DNA of 64,000 bases, from the NCBI GenBank assembly GCA_945890715.1, contig CAMDCX010000003.1:34705-98704 (forward strand), in the 5' to 3' direction. Positions 35,293 through 44,507 of this stretch are shown here, one piece after another; position 1 is the first letter of the stretch; every line of letters starts with the position of its first letter. Source of the DNA: PVC group bacterium (GTDB lineage Bacteria > Verrucomicrobiota > Kiritimatiellia > CAIKKV01 > CAITUY01). Below the pieces are notes generated by a model that saw nothing but the letters and a program-made list of their open reading frames with translations, did not search any database and was not told where the DNA came from. A program made the position numbers and the translations under genes.

Positions 35293-36482
35293 CTGACATA
35301 ACAGGGCGGAGGAGAGATAGGGGTATCGCGGTATTGGCCGGGAGAGCCGGGAAGATTCGACTCGGCGGCTTTCACCAGATTGTGCATTTCGCGGGCGGTC
35401 ACATAGTGAAGCTGCCAGTGATGTCCGTCATTAAACTCCCGCTGTAAGGTTTCGTGCATAGCCCGCATCGGGGAGCCCAGAAGCACCCTGGTATTACCCG
35501 GCACACAACCATGAGTGTGAAGCTTTACAAACACCCAGTCAGGTCGTCCCTTCACCCCGATCTGCTGACGTGCCCACAACCGGACCCGATCCGCTGTCGG
35601 CAAATTCGCCCCTGAAATATCGGCATTTTCCAGTCGCGGCAAAATCCCCCATTTGCGACGCCGCCAGTTAAGGGCCAAAGGGCCGGTGATGAGCATCAAT
35701 GGAACAGTTGTTGAGCTGCCCCGTTGTTGGGTTGTTGAGCAAGAACTCAGAGAGTCCTGCGAACTTTCATTTAACAACCCAGCAACCCGACAACTTGACA
35801 ACTTTCCTTTATCTGCCCCGCGCGGCTGGCCGGGCACATCTTTTGCATAGTAAATCGCATTCACCATCTTCGGCTGTGTTGGCGACGGAGCAGACGGAAA
35901 GGTGAAATCCGCATAGCAACCTGTTTCCGCGAGGATTCCGAGTTCCTCATTCACTCCGCACCAGTCCCCATCCGGCCGCGAGTTGCACAACGACCAGTTG
36001 CCATGGATAAAGGCGTAGCGAATAGAGGGGTCACCCTGAACCCTGAACCCTGCCCCCCTTTTCTCTTCCCCCAACAGCCCGTGTTTTTCATGTAATAGAT
36101 CGCGGAACGCTACCAGCTTTCCCTGAAACCCCTCGGCGGTATCGTGTCGGTGATGGAGGTGAATTTCGACCTCACCAAACCCGCGCCGACAAAAGGCGGC
36201 GAGGGAGTCGAGAATAGTCGCATCATACTCCTCCTGCGGATAAAAAAAGGTGTGGCGCGGGGGAAGACCTTCGGAATCACGATAAGAGTCAACCGATCCC
36301 GGATAAGCCGCGAGCCAATCGTGCACCGTCTGGCGGGCGGCAGCCACATCGACGCCATCACGAAACGGCTCGTAATGGTCGCACACACAGACGACTAGGT
36401 GGCGGATACCAGTGACCGGGCCAGGGCGAGCCAAAAGTGACCGAAGGTAACCCGGAAACCACTTATCGATGGCTTTAAACAT
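35289..36482 (-). CDS. Putative polysaccharide deacetylase-like protein carrying two repeat-derived insertions
   Basis: HLVVCVCDHYEPFRDGV..., EIHLHHRHDT, YAFIHGNWSLCNSRPDG; interruptions GKLSSCRVAGLLNESSQDSLSSCSTTQQRGSSTT and GAGFRVQG correspond to repeat DNA. Confidence 0.55.
   Translation of the reverse strand: MFKAIDKWFPGYLRSLLARPGPVTGIRHLVVCVCDHYEPFRDGVDVAAARQTVHDWLAAYPGSVDSYRDSEGLPPRHTFFYPQEEYDATILDSLAAFCRRGFGEVEIHLHHRHDTAEGFQGKLVAFRDLLHEKHGLLGEEKRGAGFRVQGDPSIRYAFIHGNWSLCNSRPDGDWCGVNEELGILAETGCYADFTFPSAPSPTQPKMVNAIYYAKDVPGQPRGADKGKLSSCRVAGLLNESSQDSLSSCSTTQQRGSSTTVPLMLITGPLALNWRRRKWGILPRLENADISGANLPTADRVRLWARQQIGVKGRPDWVFVKLHTHGCVPGNTRVLLGSPMRAMHETLQREFNDGHHWQLHYVTAREMHNLVKAAESNLPGSPGQYRDTPISPPPCYVR
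35704..35803. repeat. Inverted arrays of CAAC-type octamers inside the 35289-36482 CDS
   Basis: gttgttgagctgccccgttgttgggttgttgagc ... ttaacaacccagcaacccgacaacttgacaac. Confidence 0.7.
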
Positions 36483-36494
36483 GGAGGGAGAGCC

Positions 36495-38876
36495 CTATCG
36501 CGTTTTCTTCCTTGCACGAATCACCATCCACAACCATGCGCCCAGCAGCACACTCAATGTGGTGAGCGAAATGGTGAGTCCAATCCAAAGAACCCGTGGC
36601 GAGAATTTAACGGTAATCACGCCGCTACCGGCTTCAGGGATCACAATGCCCTTGAAAGCACCAAAGGCATGAATGATCGGGTATTGGCCAGCATTGGCCT
36701 CCCAGCCCGGATAGAAGCTTTCCGAAATGAAAATCACTCCCGGCGCCGTAGTCTGATAGGAAATCTGATACTGATCAGAATTAATAGGCGTGAAATGAAT
36801 CTTGGCCTCCGCCCCAGCAGGCGGCGCAGACGTCGAAACCCCATATTTCACACACTCCTCACGCAAAACCCCAAGGGTTCGATAATAATCCAGTCGGCCT
36901 GCACCCAGTTCCTCATACAATCCCTTGGCATCCGCATACGCCCTGACATCATGATAGAACTTAGCGCGCGGCAAAGAATTGGTATACCGCATTAGCCCAA
37001 CTTGACGCGTCCTCGAGTCCAGATTGGCAATGACTCCCACATTCTGAATATCGAGCCGAATCCGTTCATTGGTGATGGCGTTGAAGGCACTCCAATCTTT
37101 AAGATCAAAAAGAATATACCCTTCCCACGCCTCATAGTCCGAGTGCAGATATCCTGTGTTGCGAGGAAAAATAACTTCCTCGGAAAGCTTTCCATCCCGC
37201 AGTTGAGCAAAACGGAAGGGCCCATTCTGTTCTTTCATTTTCGTCATTTGACCAATTAGCCCATTGCGATCCGCATAGTATTCATCAGGGTTGCCTTTAC
37301 CCCCATGAAAATGTTGAAACGCAAGATAGAGATCACCAAAAGTGAGTGCTGCCAACAATCCGACCCCAATGAGTCCACCTCGCATGGATTTCGCACGCGC
37401 CATGAACCAGAATACGGCTACGAGCAACCCGAAAAACAAAACACTCTGCAGCGACTGCCGGACAGAATATCCCCAAAGGGCGGCATTCTTCAATTCAGGG
37501 AAACACGACGCCCCAAAAACAAGAATCCAGACAATAAAGAGGCCGTAGAAAATCATCAGAACAAAAAGAGGACGACGCAAATTCAGTTCCTCTTTTTTCT
37601 CCATAACAACATTCACAATAAACGCCACATTGACTGCCAGGCAAAAATCCAAAAGACACCCGATACGAGCGGGCGCACGGAACAAGGAAAATCCAGGAAC
37701 CCAATGATAAAAGGCTGAAAAAAGGAAACCGTACCGTCCCGTCATCAAAACAAGCACAGGAAACAACGCGAGAAAGAAAAACAACTTTTCGCGTTGCGAA
37801 CTCCATAACCGACGGAAGTTAAACGCCACGACCACAGCGGCAATCAATGCGATTTGCCCCGCGTAAAAGCCAAATTCCCAGTATTGCCATGCCCCTGCAT
37901 GCCAAATCGAGTATCCATACGATTCCTTATCAACACCCCAGAACGGCACTCCATTCCCAGCCCCATTGGAAACCCCGAAAAAGTTTGGAACGAGGCCGTG
38001 GATGAGGTAGTACCAGGGGAGAGAATCATTCGCGATTTCGAGATAAGCGTACTTTTGACGGGCACTCAACATCCAGTTTTCCGCAACGGGAAAGAATTGC
38101 GCCGCGCCCGCAAGAATCACACACAGAAAAACAAAGCCAGTTTTTACCCCTTCGAATAGAACACCCCGAACCTTCTGAATCACCGAGGACTTAGGCTCTA
38201 CGTTTTGCCTTAGGAAATACAGAAACAGCCAATAGGTTCCCACAAGGTAAGAATTATACATGACAACCTGAGGGAAGCCCGCCAGGAACGACATCAGCGT
38301 CGCGCCCATCAACCCGAGGTAATGTCCCGCCTTGAACGGTCTACCCACAATCCTGTTGACGAACAGAAACTGAAGCGGAAGCCACAGAAAAGCCGTAATG
38401 ACATTCGCATGAATAATATGCAGTGACATGAACGAGGAAAACACAAACACAATCATACCCACAACCGCCGCACCAACCTGCAGTCTCAAATCGCGCAGGA
38501 ACCAATAGGCAAGCAATCCGCCGACGACCAATTGCAAAACCAGGTAGACTTGATAGGCGACAACCGAGACATGCCCGCCCGGAGCAATCATGGCCAATAG
38601 CCAGAGCGGCGGATAGAAGGCCGTCAGATTCAGGTTAGTATAGAACGGCAACCCATTTCTCATTCCGCTAATCCAGAGAGGAAAGCGACCGGAATGAAGC
38701 GCGTCAGAAAAATAACTGGCGCTTGGATAGGAATAAAAGAGGAGATCTTCCCAGAGAAAGGACTCTCCAACAATAAATGCGTAATAGATAACCCCAAGGC
38801 ACAAAAGCAAAATCGTCAGAGCAAAGAAGACGTCATAATGACTAAACCGCCAAATATTTCGAGTCAAACTTTTCAT
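36495..38876 (-). CDS. Large integral membrane protein, YfhO-like family
   Basis: 793 aa, many TMs, LWEDLLFYSYPSASYFSDALHSGRFPLW, C-terminal VIFISESFYPGWEA. Confidence 0.68.
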   Translation of the reverse strand: MKSLTRNIWRFSHYDVFFALTILLLCLGVIYYAFIVGESFLWEDLLFYSYPSASYFSDALHSGRFPLWISGMRNGLPFYTNLNLTAFYPPLWLLAMIAPGGHVSVVAYQVYLVLQLVVGGLLAYWFLRDLRLQVGAAVVGMIVFVFSSFMSLHIIHANVITAFLWLPLQFLFVNRIVGRPFKAGHYLGLMGATLMSFLAGFPQVVMYNSYLVGTYWLFLYFLRQNVEPKSSVIQKVRGVLFEGVKTGFVFLCVILAGAAQFFPVAENWMLSARQKYAYLEIANDSLPWYYLIHGLVPNFFGVSNGAGNGVPFWGVDKESYGYSIWHAGAWQYWEFGFYAGQIALIAAVVVAFNFRRLWSSQREKLFFFLALFPVLVLMTGRYGFLFSAFYHWVPGFSLFRAPARIGCLLDFCLAVNVAFIVNVVMEKKEELNLRRPLFVLMIFYGLFIVWILVFGASCFPELKNAALWGYSVRQSLQSVLFFGLLVAVFWFMARAKSMRGGLIGVGLLAALTFGDLYLAFQHFHGGKGNPDEYYADRNGLIGQMTKMKEQNGPFRFAQLRDGKLSEEVIFPRNTGYLHSDYEAWEGYILFDLKDWSAFNAITNERIRLDIQNVGVIANLDSRTRQVGLMRYTNSLPRAKFYHDVRAYADAKGLYEELGAGRLDYYRTLGVLREECVKYGVSTSAPPAGAEAKIHFTPINSDQYQISYQTTAPGVIFISESFYPGWEANAGQYPIIHAFGAFKGIVIPEAGSGVITVKFSPRVLWIGLTISLTTLSVLLGAWLWMVIRARKKTR

Positions 38877-38911
38877 TTATCTCTTCGTAATCGCGCTACT
38901 ATGAAAATTCA

Positions 38912-39670
38912 TCAAACGAGTTTTTGGCCATTTTCAGAAAGAATCGGACATCGAATGATCCCGCGTCGGTGCAGAAAAACCCTGACGGCGGTCAACATAC
39001 AGCCAGTCCCATACACAACACTCTGAGAAAAGTTAGCCGATCCTGCTTCGGAAAAATACTTTGCCGGACAACTAATTTCGCCGATTTTGTAGTTAAAATG
39101 AATTATTTGACTTAGCATTTGGTTGTCAAAAACATAGTTATTAGAGTTTTCGCCCAATGGAAGTTTTTCCAAGATTTCCCGCCGAAACGCCCGAAAACCC
39201 GTATGATACTCTGATATTCTTTTTCCATAGAGCAAGTTTTGTGCTCCAGTTAAAAAACGATTTGAAATAAACTTCCACATTGGCATTCCCCCTTTGAGCG
39301 GACTATCGACCAGCACTCTCGATCCTAAAACACAATCATAGACACCAGAAGCAATCATTGCAGCCATTGTTGTGGCAAGTTTTGGGTTATACTGATAGTC
39401 AGGATGAACCATCACAATAATGTCGGCTCCGTGGTTCAATGCCTGTCGATATAGTGTTTTTTGATTTCCGCCATATCCCATATTTTTATCATGCCGAAAA
39501 ACCGTGATGCCAAGCTTATTCGCCATTTCAACCGTTCTGTCTTGTGATGCATTATCAGAAAGCAGAACCTCATCAATAATGTCATGATCAAGATCTTTAA
39601 AAGTCTTTTCCAGTGTTTGTTCGACGTTATACGCAGGCATCACGACAACAATCTTTTTTCCATTAATCAT
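38912..39670 (-). CDS. Family 2 glycosyltransferase (polyprenyl-phosphate hexosyltransferase-like)
   Basis: MINGKKIVVVMPAYNVEQTLEKTFKDL, DNASQDRTVEMA, MVHPDYQYNPKL; start refined to 39670. Confidence 0.85.
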   Translation of the reverse strand: MINGKKIVVVMPAYNVEQTLEKTFKDLDHDIIDEVLLSDNASQDRTVEMANKLGITVFRHDKNMGYGGNQKTLYRQALNHGADIIVMVHPDYQYNPKLATTMAAMIASGVYDCVLGSRVLVDSPLKGGMPMWKFISNRFLTGAQNLLYGKRISEYHTGFRAFRREILEKLPLGENSNNYVFDNQMLSQIIHFNYKIGEISCPAKYFSEAGSANFSQSVVYGTGCMLTAVRVFLHRRGIIRCPILSENGQKLV

Positions 39671-39677
39671 GTTTTCC

Positions 39678-41069
39678 TTATTTTTTTCCAGATAATGTCT
39701 GCCTAACATCACGACAAGATCGATACCCATTTTCGCTCGCACCCTCCGCTGATCGAGAACGCAGAATTTCAAGCATCATCAAAAATCCAAAAAGGAAAAC
39801 AAAGGGGAATTTATTAGCCGCCCAAGAATGCCTAGCAAATCCGCCGCTTTTGGCAATACAGGCCATGATTAGGAATTGAAGAAAAAGAAATACAAGTGCT
39901 TTCGAGTCGGCACTATTCGCATACTGATATGCCCATCGAATCGCAAATACCGAAAAAGGACCCGCCAAAAGAATGAGCTTATAATCATTGCTACAGTTCG
40001 GAACAAGCATCATAACAGGTATTGAAACCGCAAATAGTAATAAGGCATTCGAAGCGGAATACCCACGCCGCCAGAGAACCAGCGCACAACAGGCCCACTG
40101 ACTTAAAACGGCCGCTATGAGCAACCCTTCGCCAGCCTGGATCGATAATCCATATGACCTTAACGTGGTGTAGGCAAATGAAAATGCAGAGTGATCCCCC
40201 CACCATCCATCAGGTGTCGCTTTAAGTCTTGCAACTCCCTTTAAAAAAATCAGTGCATTTTCGCGTCCCCACACCATCATCAAGGCTGAATTGATTACTG
40301 TCATCGGAATTATTACGCGCCACCTATGCTTCCAGAGGATCAGAACACTAAATATTACAGGAGTTAGTTTTATATTAATAGCGCAGGACAGAAGCAATGC
40401 CTGCATCCACATCCGATCAGGATGACGAATCAAGGCATATAAAAATAACCAGGAAAATAACATGGCAAAAACATCCGAACTGCCACGCTCTACGCTAAAG
40501 AGAAAGCCATAACTCGAAATCGTGATAAACGCAATGGCCGCAATCACCGCGTATGTTATGGCAGAAGAAATTGAGATATCGTCTCCTGCATGAAGTAGAA
40601 ATTTCCTCGCCATCATCGAGGCCAGAAAAATAACCGCCATATTCGACAAAAGAATAAGAAACATCTGAATTGAATAGGCATCGGAATACGATATGAAAGA
40701 GTAGGGAATATAGACAAAAAAAGCAAACGGCGGGTAAACCAAGATGCCGCGAGCTCCCTCAAACAAGCCTCGCCGACTGACTGGAATGCTTTCGGGCAAG
40801 CTATTAATATTATGCCCGCTTAGAAGTACTTTCGAATAGGTATAGGTTACCCAGAAATCATGTCCGGCTAAAACCCCGGACGGAAATGGGGTTCCCCAAT
40901 AATATCCCGACTCATCGCCGCCTTGAGGAAAAACTCGCGCAACAATATTGATCCATAAGTATATTACACAGGCCGCAATACAGAAGGCATATATTAAAAA
41001 GTTTACACGCTTTCCGGATCCTTCACCACTCGCGTAAAGCCATCTTTTTTGTTGAAAATACTTCATCAA
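39678..41069 (-). CDS. GT87/DUF2029-like integral membrane glycosyltransferase
   Basis: Multi-TM; YPPFAFFVYIPYSFISYSDAYSIQMFLIL, INIKLTPVIFSVLILWKHRWR. Confidence 0.62.
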   Translation of the reverse strand: MMKYFQQKRWLYASGEGSGKRVNFLIYAFCIAACVIYLWINIVARVFPQGGDESGYYWGTPFPSGVLAGHDFWVTYTYSKVLLSGHNINSLPESIPVSRRGLFEGARGILVYPPFAFFVYIPYSFISYSDAYSIQMFLILLSNMAVIFLASMMARKFLLHAGDDISISSAITYAVIAAIAFITISSYGFLFSVERGSSDVFAMLFSWLFLYALIRHPDRMWMQALLLSCAINIKLTPVIFSVLILWKHRWRVIIPMTVINSALMMVWGRENALIFLKGVARLKATPDGWWGDHSAFSFAYTTLRSYGLSIQAGEGLLIAAVLSQWACCALVLWRRGYSASNALLLFAVSIPVMMLVPNCSNDYKLILLAGPFSVFAIRWAYQYANSADSKALVFLFLQFLIMACIAKSGGFARHSWAANKFPFVFLFGFLMMLEILRSRSAEGASENGYRSCRDVRQTLSGKK

Positions 41070-41236
41070 TATTTTTTCGTTTTTTTGATGTATGTTACAG
41101 ACACACTAAAGAATAATCATCTATATCCACGCAACTCTAATAGTATTTTTCTTAAAAAAAGAGCACCCATGTGCAAGCCCACGAGGGATATAAAGCAAGC
41201 CTCAAAACTTTATCCTCAATTCCTCCCGAAAGGGCC

Positions 41237-41290
41237 TTTCACGATTTTTACTGGATCCCGCCTTGACGGGATGCAGCAAAAATCGTGAAA
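41237..41290. repeat. Long hairpin repeat in an intergenic region
   Basis: TTTCACGATTTTTaCTGgATCCCG-ccttga-CGGGATgCAGcAAAAATCGTGAAA. Confidence 0.7.
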
Positions 41291-41375
41291 CAGTCTCTTG
41301 CATGCCATGAGCTTGTCGAATGGTCTTCATTAGTGCGAATCAGTTCAGATTAGTTGAAGTCTTCCTCTTCACCTC

Positions 41376-41744
41376 TTACGCAACAGGCAGGGGGCCTGAG
41401 GCGACCAGCCTCTTCTTGGATGAATCAACCATGAAATTCAATCCTTCAAGAGTTCGCGCGCCGAGCAGAATCAGATCTCCAGGTTCCGCAAAGACTACTT
41501 CGTCAATAGTAAACGCCGCCCCAATACGCAGAATTGCGAACCCCACATTACGAGTAATGAGCTGTCCGTTGGCCATGACAAATTGAATGTCCTTCTTTTC
41601 TCTCGCCACACCAATAGTCTCTAATTTGGATGAGGGAGCCCAAGTGTATTCACTCCCCGTATCCACCAGCATCTTGGGAACGATTACTGATTGAGTGCGG
41701 CGAACGTGATTCTCAACTTTGCAGCCTATGTAAAATGTACCCAT
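41376..41744 (-). CDS. Small retropepsin-like aspartyl protease-family protein
   Basis: MLVDTGSEYTWAPSSKLE... ILLGARTLEGLNFMVDSSKKRLV; start at 41744 inferred. Confidence 0.6.
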   Translation of the reverse strand: MGTFYIGCKVENHVRRTQSVIVPKMLVDTGSEYTWAPSSKLETIGVAREKKDIQFVMANGQLITRNVGFAILRIGAAFTIDEVVFAEPGDLILLGARTLEGLNFMVDSSKKRLVASGPLPVA

Positions 41745-41755
41745 AACGATAAATG

Positions 41756-42493
41756 CTACGCTTTTCCCAAATTTCCACAATTTCTTTCCGCAGTCGAATC
41801 CAATTTGGAGTGCGGCGGCTTGACGCCGCTTTGTTCTTGCGCGGCTTGACGCGCTGGGTTGAAGGGGGACAAAAGCCCGCAAGGAACAGAGCCCGTCAAG
41901 CCGGGCTCTTGGAAAGCGGCGTCAAGCCGCCGCACTCCAAAACGCGGGGAGACACACTCCGGTTGAGTTTCTGAGAAATAGTGTGCCTGAAAAGCAGGAA
42001 CATTTCCTGCTTGCTCCTCAATTTTCTCCCTCCCCAGCAACAACCCAGGCCTACGGGCACCATAAAGCAATACAACCTTATTAGGGTGCTGGGGGGTTAA
42101 TCCCTCTATGAACGCCTGAAAGGCGGTAATCCTGGTTCCCCCGGCAATCAGGACAGCATCTGTCCCACCATCAACCACAAACTCACCATAAGGAAGCTTG
42201 ACCCACACTGATTTACCAACGCACAATTCCGCCTCCATGCGAGCGGTATACTTTCCTTTCACTGAGTAAATAAGGGTGAGAGCACTTCGATCCGCAGGAG
42301 AGGACGCAATCGAAAACACCCGGGACTCCGGCCAGAACCCCGAGGGATCATACTCGTCCAGCGTCAAGTGTAGGAATTGCCCGGGGAGGAAAGCAGGAAC
42401 AGCCCGCTCGGGCTTGAGCGCAACCGTATAAACCCGGTCACCGTGATTTGCGACTTGCTCAACAATACATCTGATTTTCCTGGGTGTGCTCAT
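41756..42493 (-). CDS. Flavin/NAD oxidoreductase (FNR-like), likely truncated and decaying; C-terminus runs into a palindromic repeat
   Basis: FLPGQFLHLTLDEYDPSGFWPESRVFSIASSP; NAD motif reads AGGTRITAF; last ~65 aa are repeat-derived plus read-through. Confidence 0.6.
   Translation of the reverse strand: MSTPRKIRCIVEQVANHGDRVYTVALKPERAVPAFLPGQFLHLTLDEYDPSGFWPESRVFSIASSPADRSALTLIYSVKGKYTARMEAELCVGKSVWVKLPYGEFVVDGGTDAVLIAGGTRITAFQAFIEGLTPQHPNKVVLLYGARRPGLLLGREKIEEQAGNVPAFQAHYFSETQPECVSPRFGVRRLDAAFQEPGLTGSVPCGLLSPFNPARQAAQEQSGVKPPHSKLDSTAERNCGNLGKA
41805..41940. repeat. Four-hairpin inverted repeat with 28-bp perfect terminal arms
   Basis: TTGGAGTGCGGCGGCTTGACGCCGCTTT at both ends in inverted orientation; internal hairpins with loops GCTTGA, GCTTGA, TCAAGC, TCAAGC. 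Confidence 0.9.
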
Positions 42494-42507
42494 TCCAGAT
42501 TTTCACG

Positions 42508-44391
42508 GTAGAGTAGAGATGCCCGCTTGCGCGGGCATCCCCCTCGTCAAACCGGACGTGCAGATTTCCCGCATCCGGCTTTCCATAAGAAAATTTTGTT
42601 TCACAAGAGGCGTTCACAAGACAGTCAATCCCAGTTTGATGAGTTGCTGATGGTAGCCCAGACCTCCGGGCAGTTTATATTTCCGCTGGCTTCGACGATT
42701 GAGATGCCGGATTAGGCGTTCTTTGACATAGCAATTTATGTTCCGAAACGCCTGCCGGGGATACCCGTGCCCGTAATAGTTCGACCATCCTCGCAGTTGG
42801 CGATTGATCCTTTCTATTAGTTCCGGAATCGGTGTACAGCACTGCCGTTTATCCGTCATGGCTTTCAGCTTTACCCTTTCGCGTTTGATCGCTTTGGGCG
42901 AAGGTGAGACATTCAGATATTTCCAAGGCCGCCCTTGCAGGTCCCGGTAATACCTGAGTCCATACCCCAGAAAGTCGAGCCTTTGCCCTTCTTCCTTGAG
43001 GTTCACACAGCGCGTTTTCTCCCTGTTTATCCTCAGCCCCATCCATCCTTCCAGCTTTTCCTCGATGAACGCTTTGAGCGTATCAGGAAGTTCTCTAGTC
43101 AGGATGACAAAGTCGTCCGCGTACCTGACAATGCCGGCTGCTAGGTGTCCTCGTTTGAGTTCCTTTAGCAGCACCACCTCAAACCAATGCAGGTAGAGGT
43201 TGGCCAATAGTGGCGAAATCACGCCACCTTGCGGGGTTCCCTTGTCGTTCCGCGTCACTTTCGGGGGCTTCCCTTTCTCCGTCGCGTCTACCACCGGAGC
43301 TTTCAGCCACTGACGAATTAGCCGCAGCACACTCCCATCCACGATCCTCATCCGCAGACACTCTATGAGCTTGTCGTGCGGAATTGAATCGAAGTAGCCA
43401 GAGAGGTCTGCGTCATAGATTTCGTTCTTCCCGTCTTTCAGATGCCCTTGAATGGATCGTATCGCGTCCTGTGCCGACCGCCCTGGCCGATAACCATAGG
43501 AACAGTCGTTGAAGTCTGCCTCAAATATCGGCTCGATAATGAGTTTGACCGCCATTTGCACAACCCGATCTTTAATGGTCGGGATGCCTAATGGCCGCAA
43601 CTTTCCATTCTCTTTCTCAATGTACACCCTACGAACAGGCTTGGCTCTATAGGTCTTCTCCTTCAGCTCCTTTTCCAGCTCGCCAAGAAAGCGTTCAACC
43701 CCGCCTTCCTGCTGTTCAATCTGTTCGAATGTCACTCGATCCACACCGGGCGCACCTTTATTCCGGCGAACCAGTTTCCAGGCCCACTTCAATGTATCCG
43801 GATGAGTGACCAGACTGTACAGGCTGTAAAACCGATACTTCTTCTCCTGCTTTGCCTTTTCGCTTAGCGTCTGTCTCCACGCAACGAGTTTCAGGGGCAT
43901 TCCGGGCTCCGTTATTATCGGCTCCCAGTCATCCCAATATTCTGTCGTAGATGTTTCCATCCATCAGCCCTTTGCGTCTTCTGACTTAGCTTTTCTTATG
44001 CAGAGGCCCTTCGCTCCACGGTCGTTACCCGCTTCATCACTACTACGGCCTCCTCCGCATCCGCCGTTGTTGTCCGGCGGGTTTTCCCAAGTTCCTGGCA
44101 GAACTGTCCGGGCGCGCTATCCTTCTCTACCCCGTCGTGTGCCGTCCGGCTCATTCCCGTTCTTTGTTGGACAGCTTCTGGTTTCAGACTCTTCGACATC
44201 CTGACCACACGAAATTGGCGTCACGAGGCTTAAACAAAGGTTCACTTGCGTTATGGCTCACCCGTTTGCAGACATGAAGCTTCATCCGGTTAGTTGCCCT
44301 TCCAAATGTCCATGCTGCTACTCATCTACGGTCATTTCATGAGACAAACACCTTTCAGTTTGTTAGTTCTGCCAAGCTTTGCTTGGCGCAC
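42508..44391 (-). mobile_element. Group II intron (about 1.9 kb) with encoded reverse transcriptase/maturase
   Basis: 5' end GTGCGCCAAGCAAAGCTTGGCAG; domain V-like AAGCCGGATGCGGGAAATCTGCACGTCCGGTTTG; 3' end ...CATCTCTACTCTAC; ORF inside. Confidence 0.85.
42614..43960 (-). CDS. ltrA: Group II intron reverse transcriptase/maturase (no HNH domain seen)
   Basis: [81 protein letters not shown]. Confidence 0.95.
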   Translation of the reverse strand: METSTTEYWDDWEPIITEPGMPLKLVAWRQTLSEKAKQEKKYRFYSLYSLVTHPDTLKWAWKLVRRNKGAPGVDRVTFEQIEQQEGGVERFLGELEKELKEKTYRAKPVRRVYIEKENGKLRPLGIPTIKDRVVQMAVKLIIEPIFEADFNDCSYGYRPGRSAQDAIRSIQGHLKDGKNEIYDADLSGYFDSIPHDKLIECLRMRIVDGSVLRLIRQWLKAPVVDATEKGKPPKVTRNDKGTPQGGVISPLLANLYLHWFEVVLLKELKRGHLAAGIVRYADDFVILTRELPDTLKAFIEEKLEGWMGLRINREKTRCVNLKEEGQRLDFLGYGLRYYRDLQGRPWKYLNVSPSPKAIKRERVKLKAMTDKRQCCTPIPELIERINRQLRGWSNYYGHGYPRQAFRNINCYVKERLIRHLNRRSQRKYKLPGGLGYHQQLIKLGLTVL

Positions 44392-44507
44392 CGAAGCCGC
44401 GAAAGGGATTATTTCTATTGTTCTCTACCATGACTATTCCCCGGTTTTCATCTTCGTGTCTTCGCGCCTTCGCGTGAACCAATCTTCATTTTCATTTCCC
44501 GAATGCC

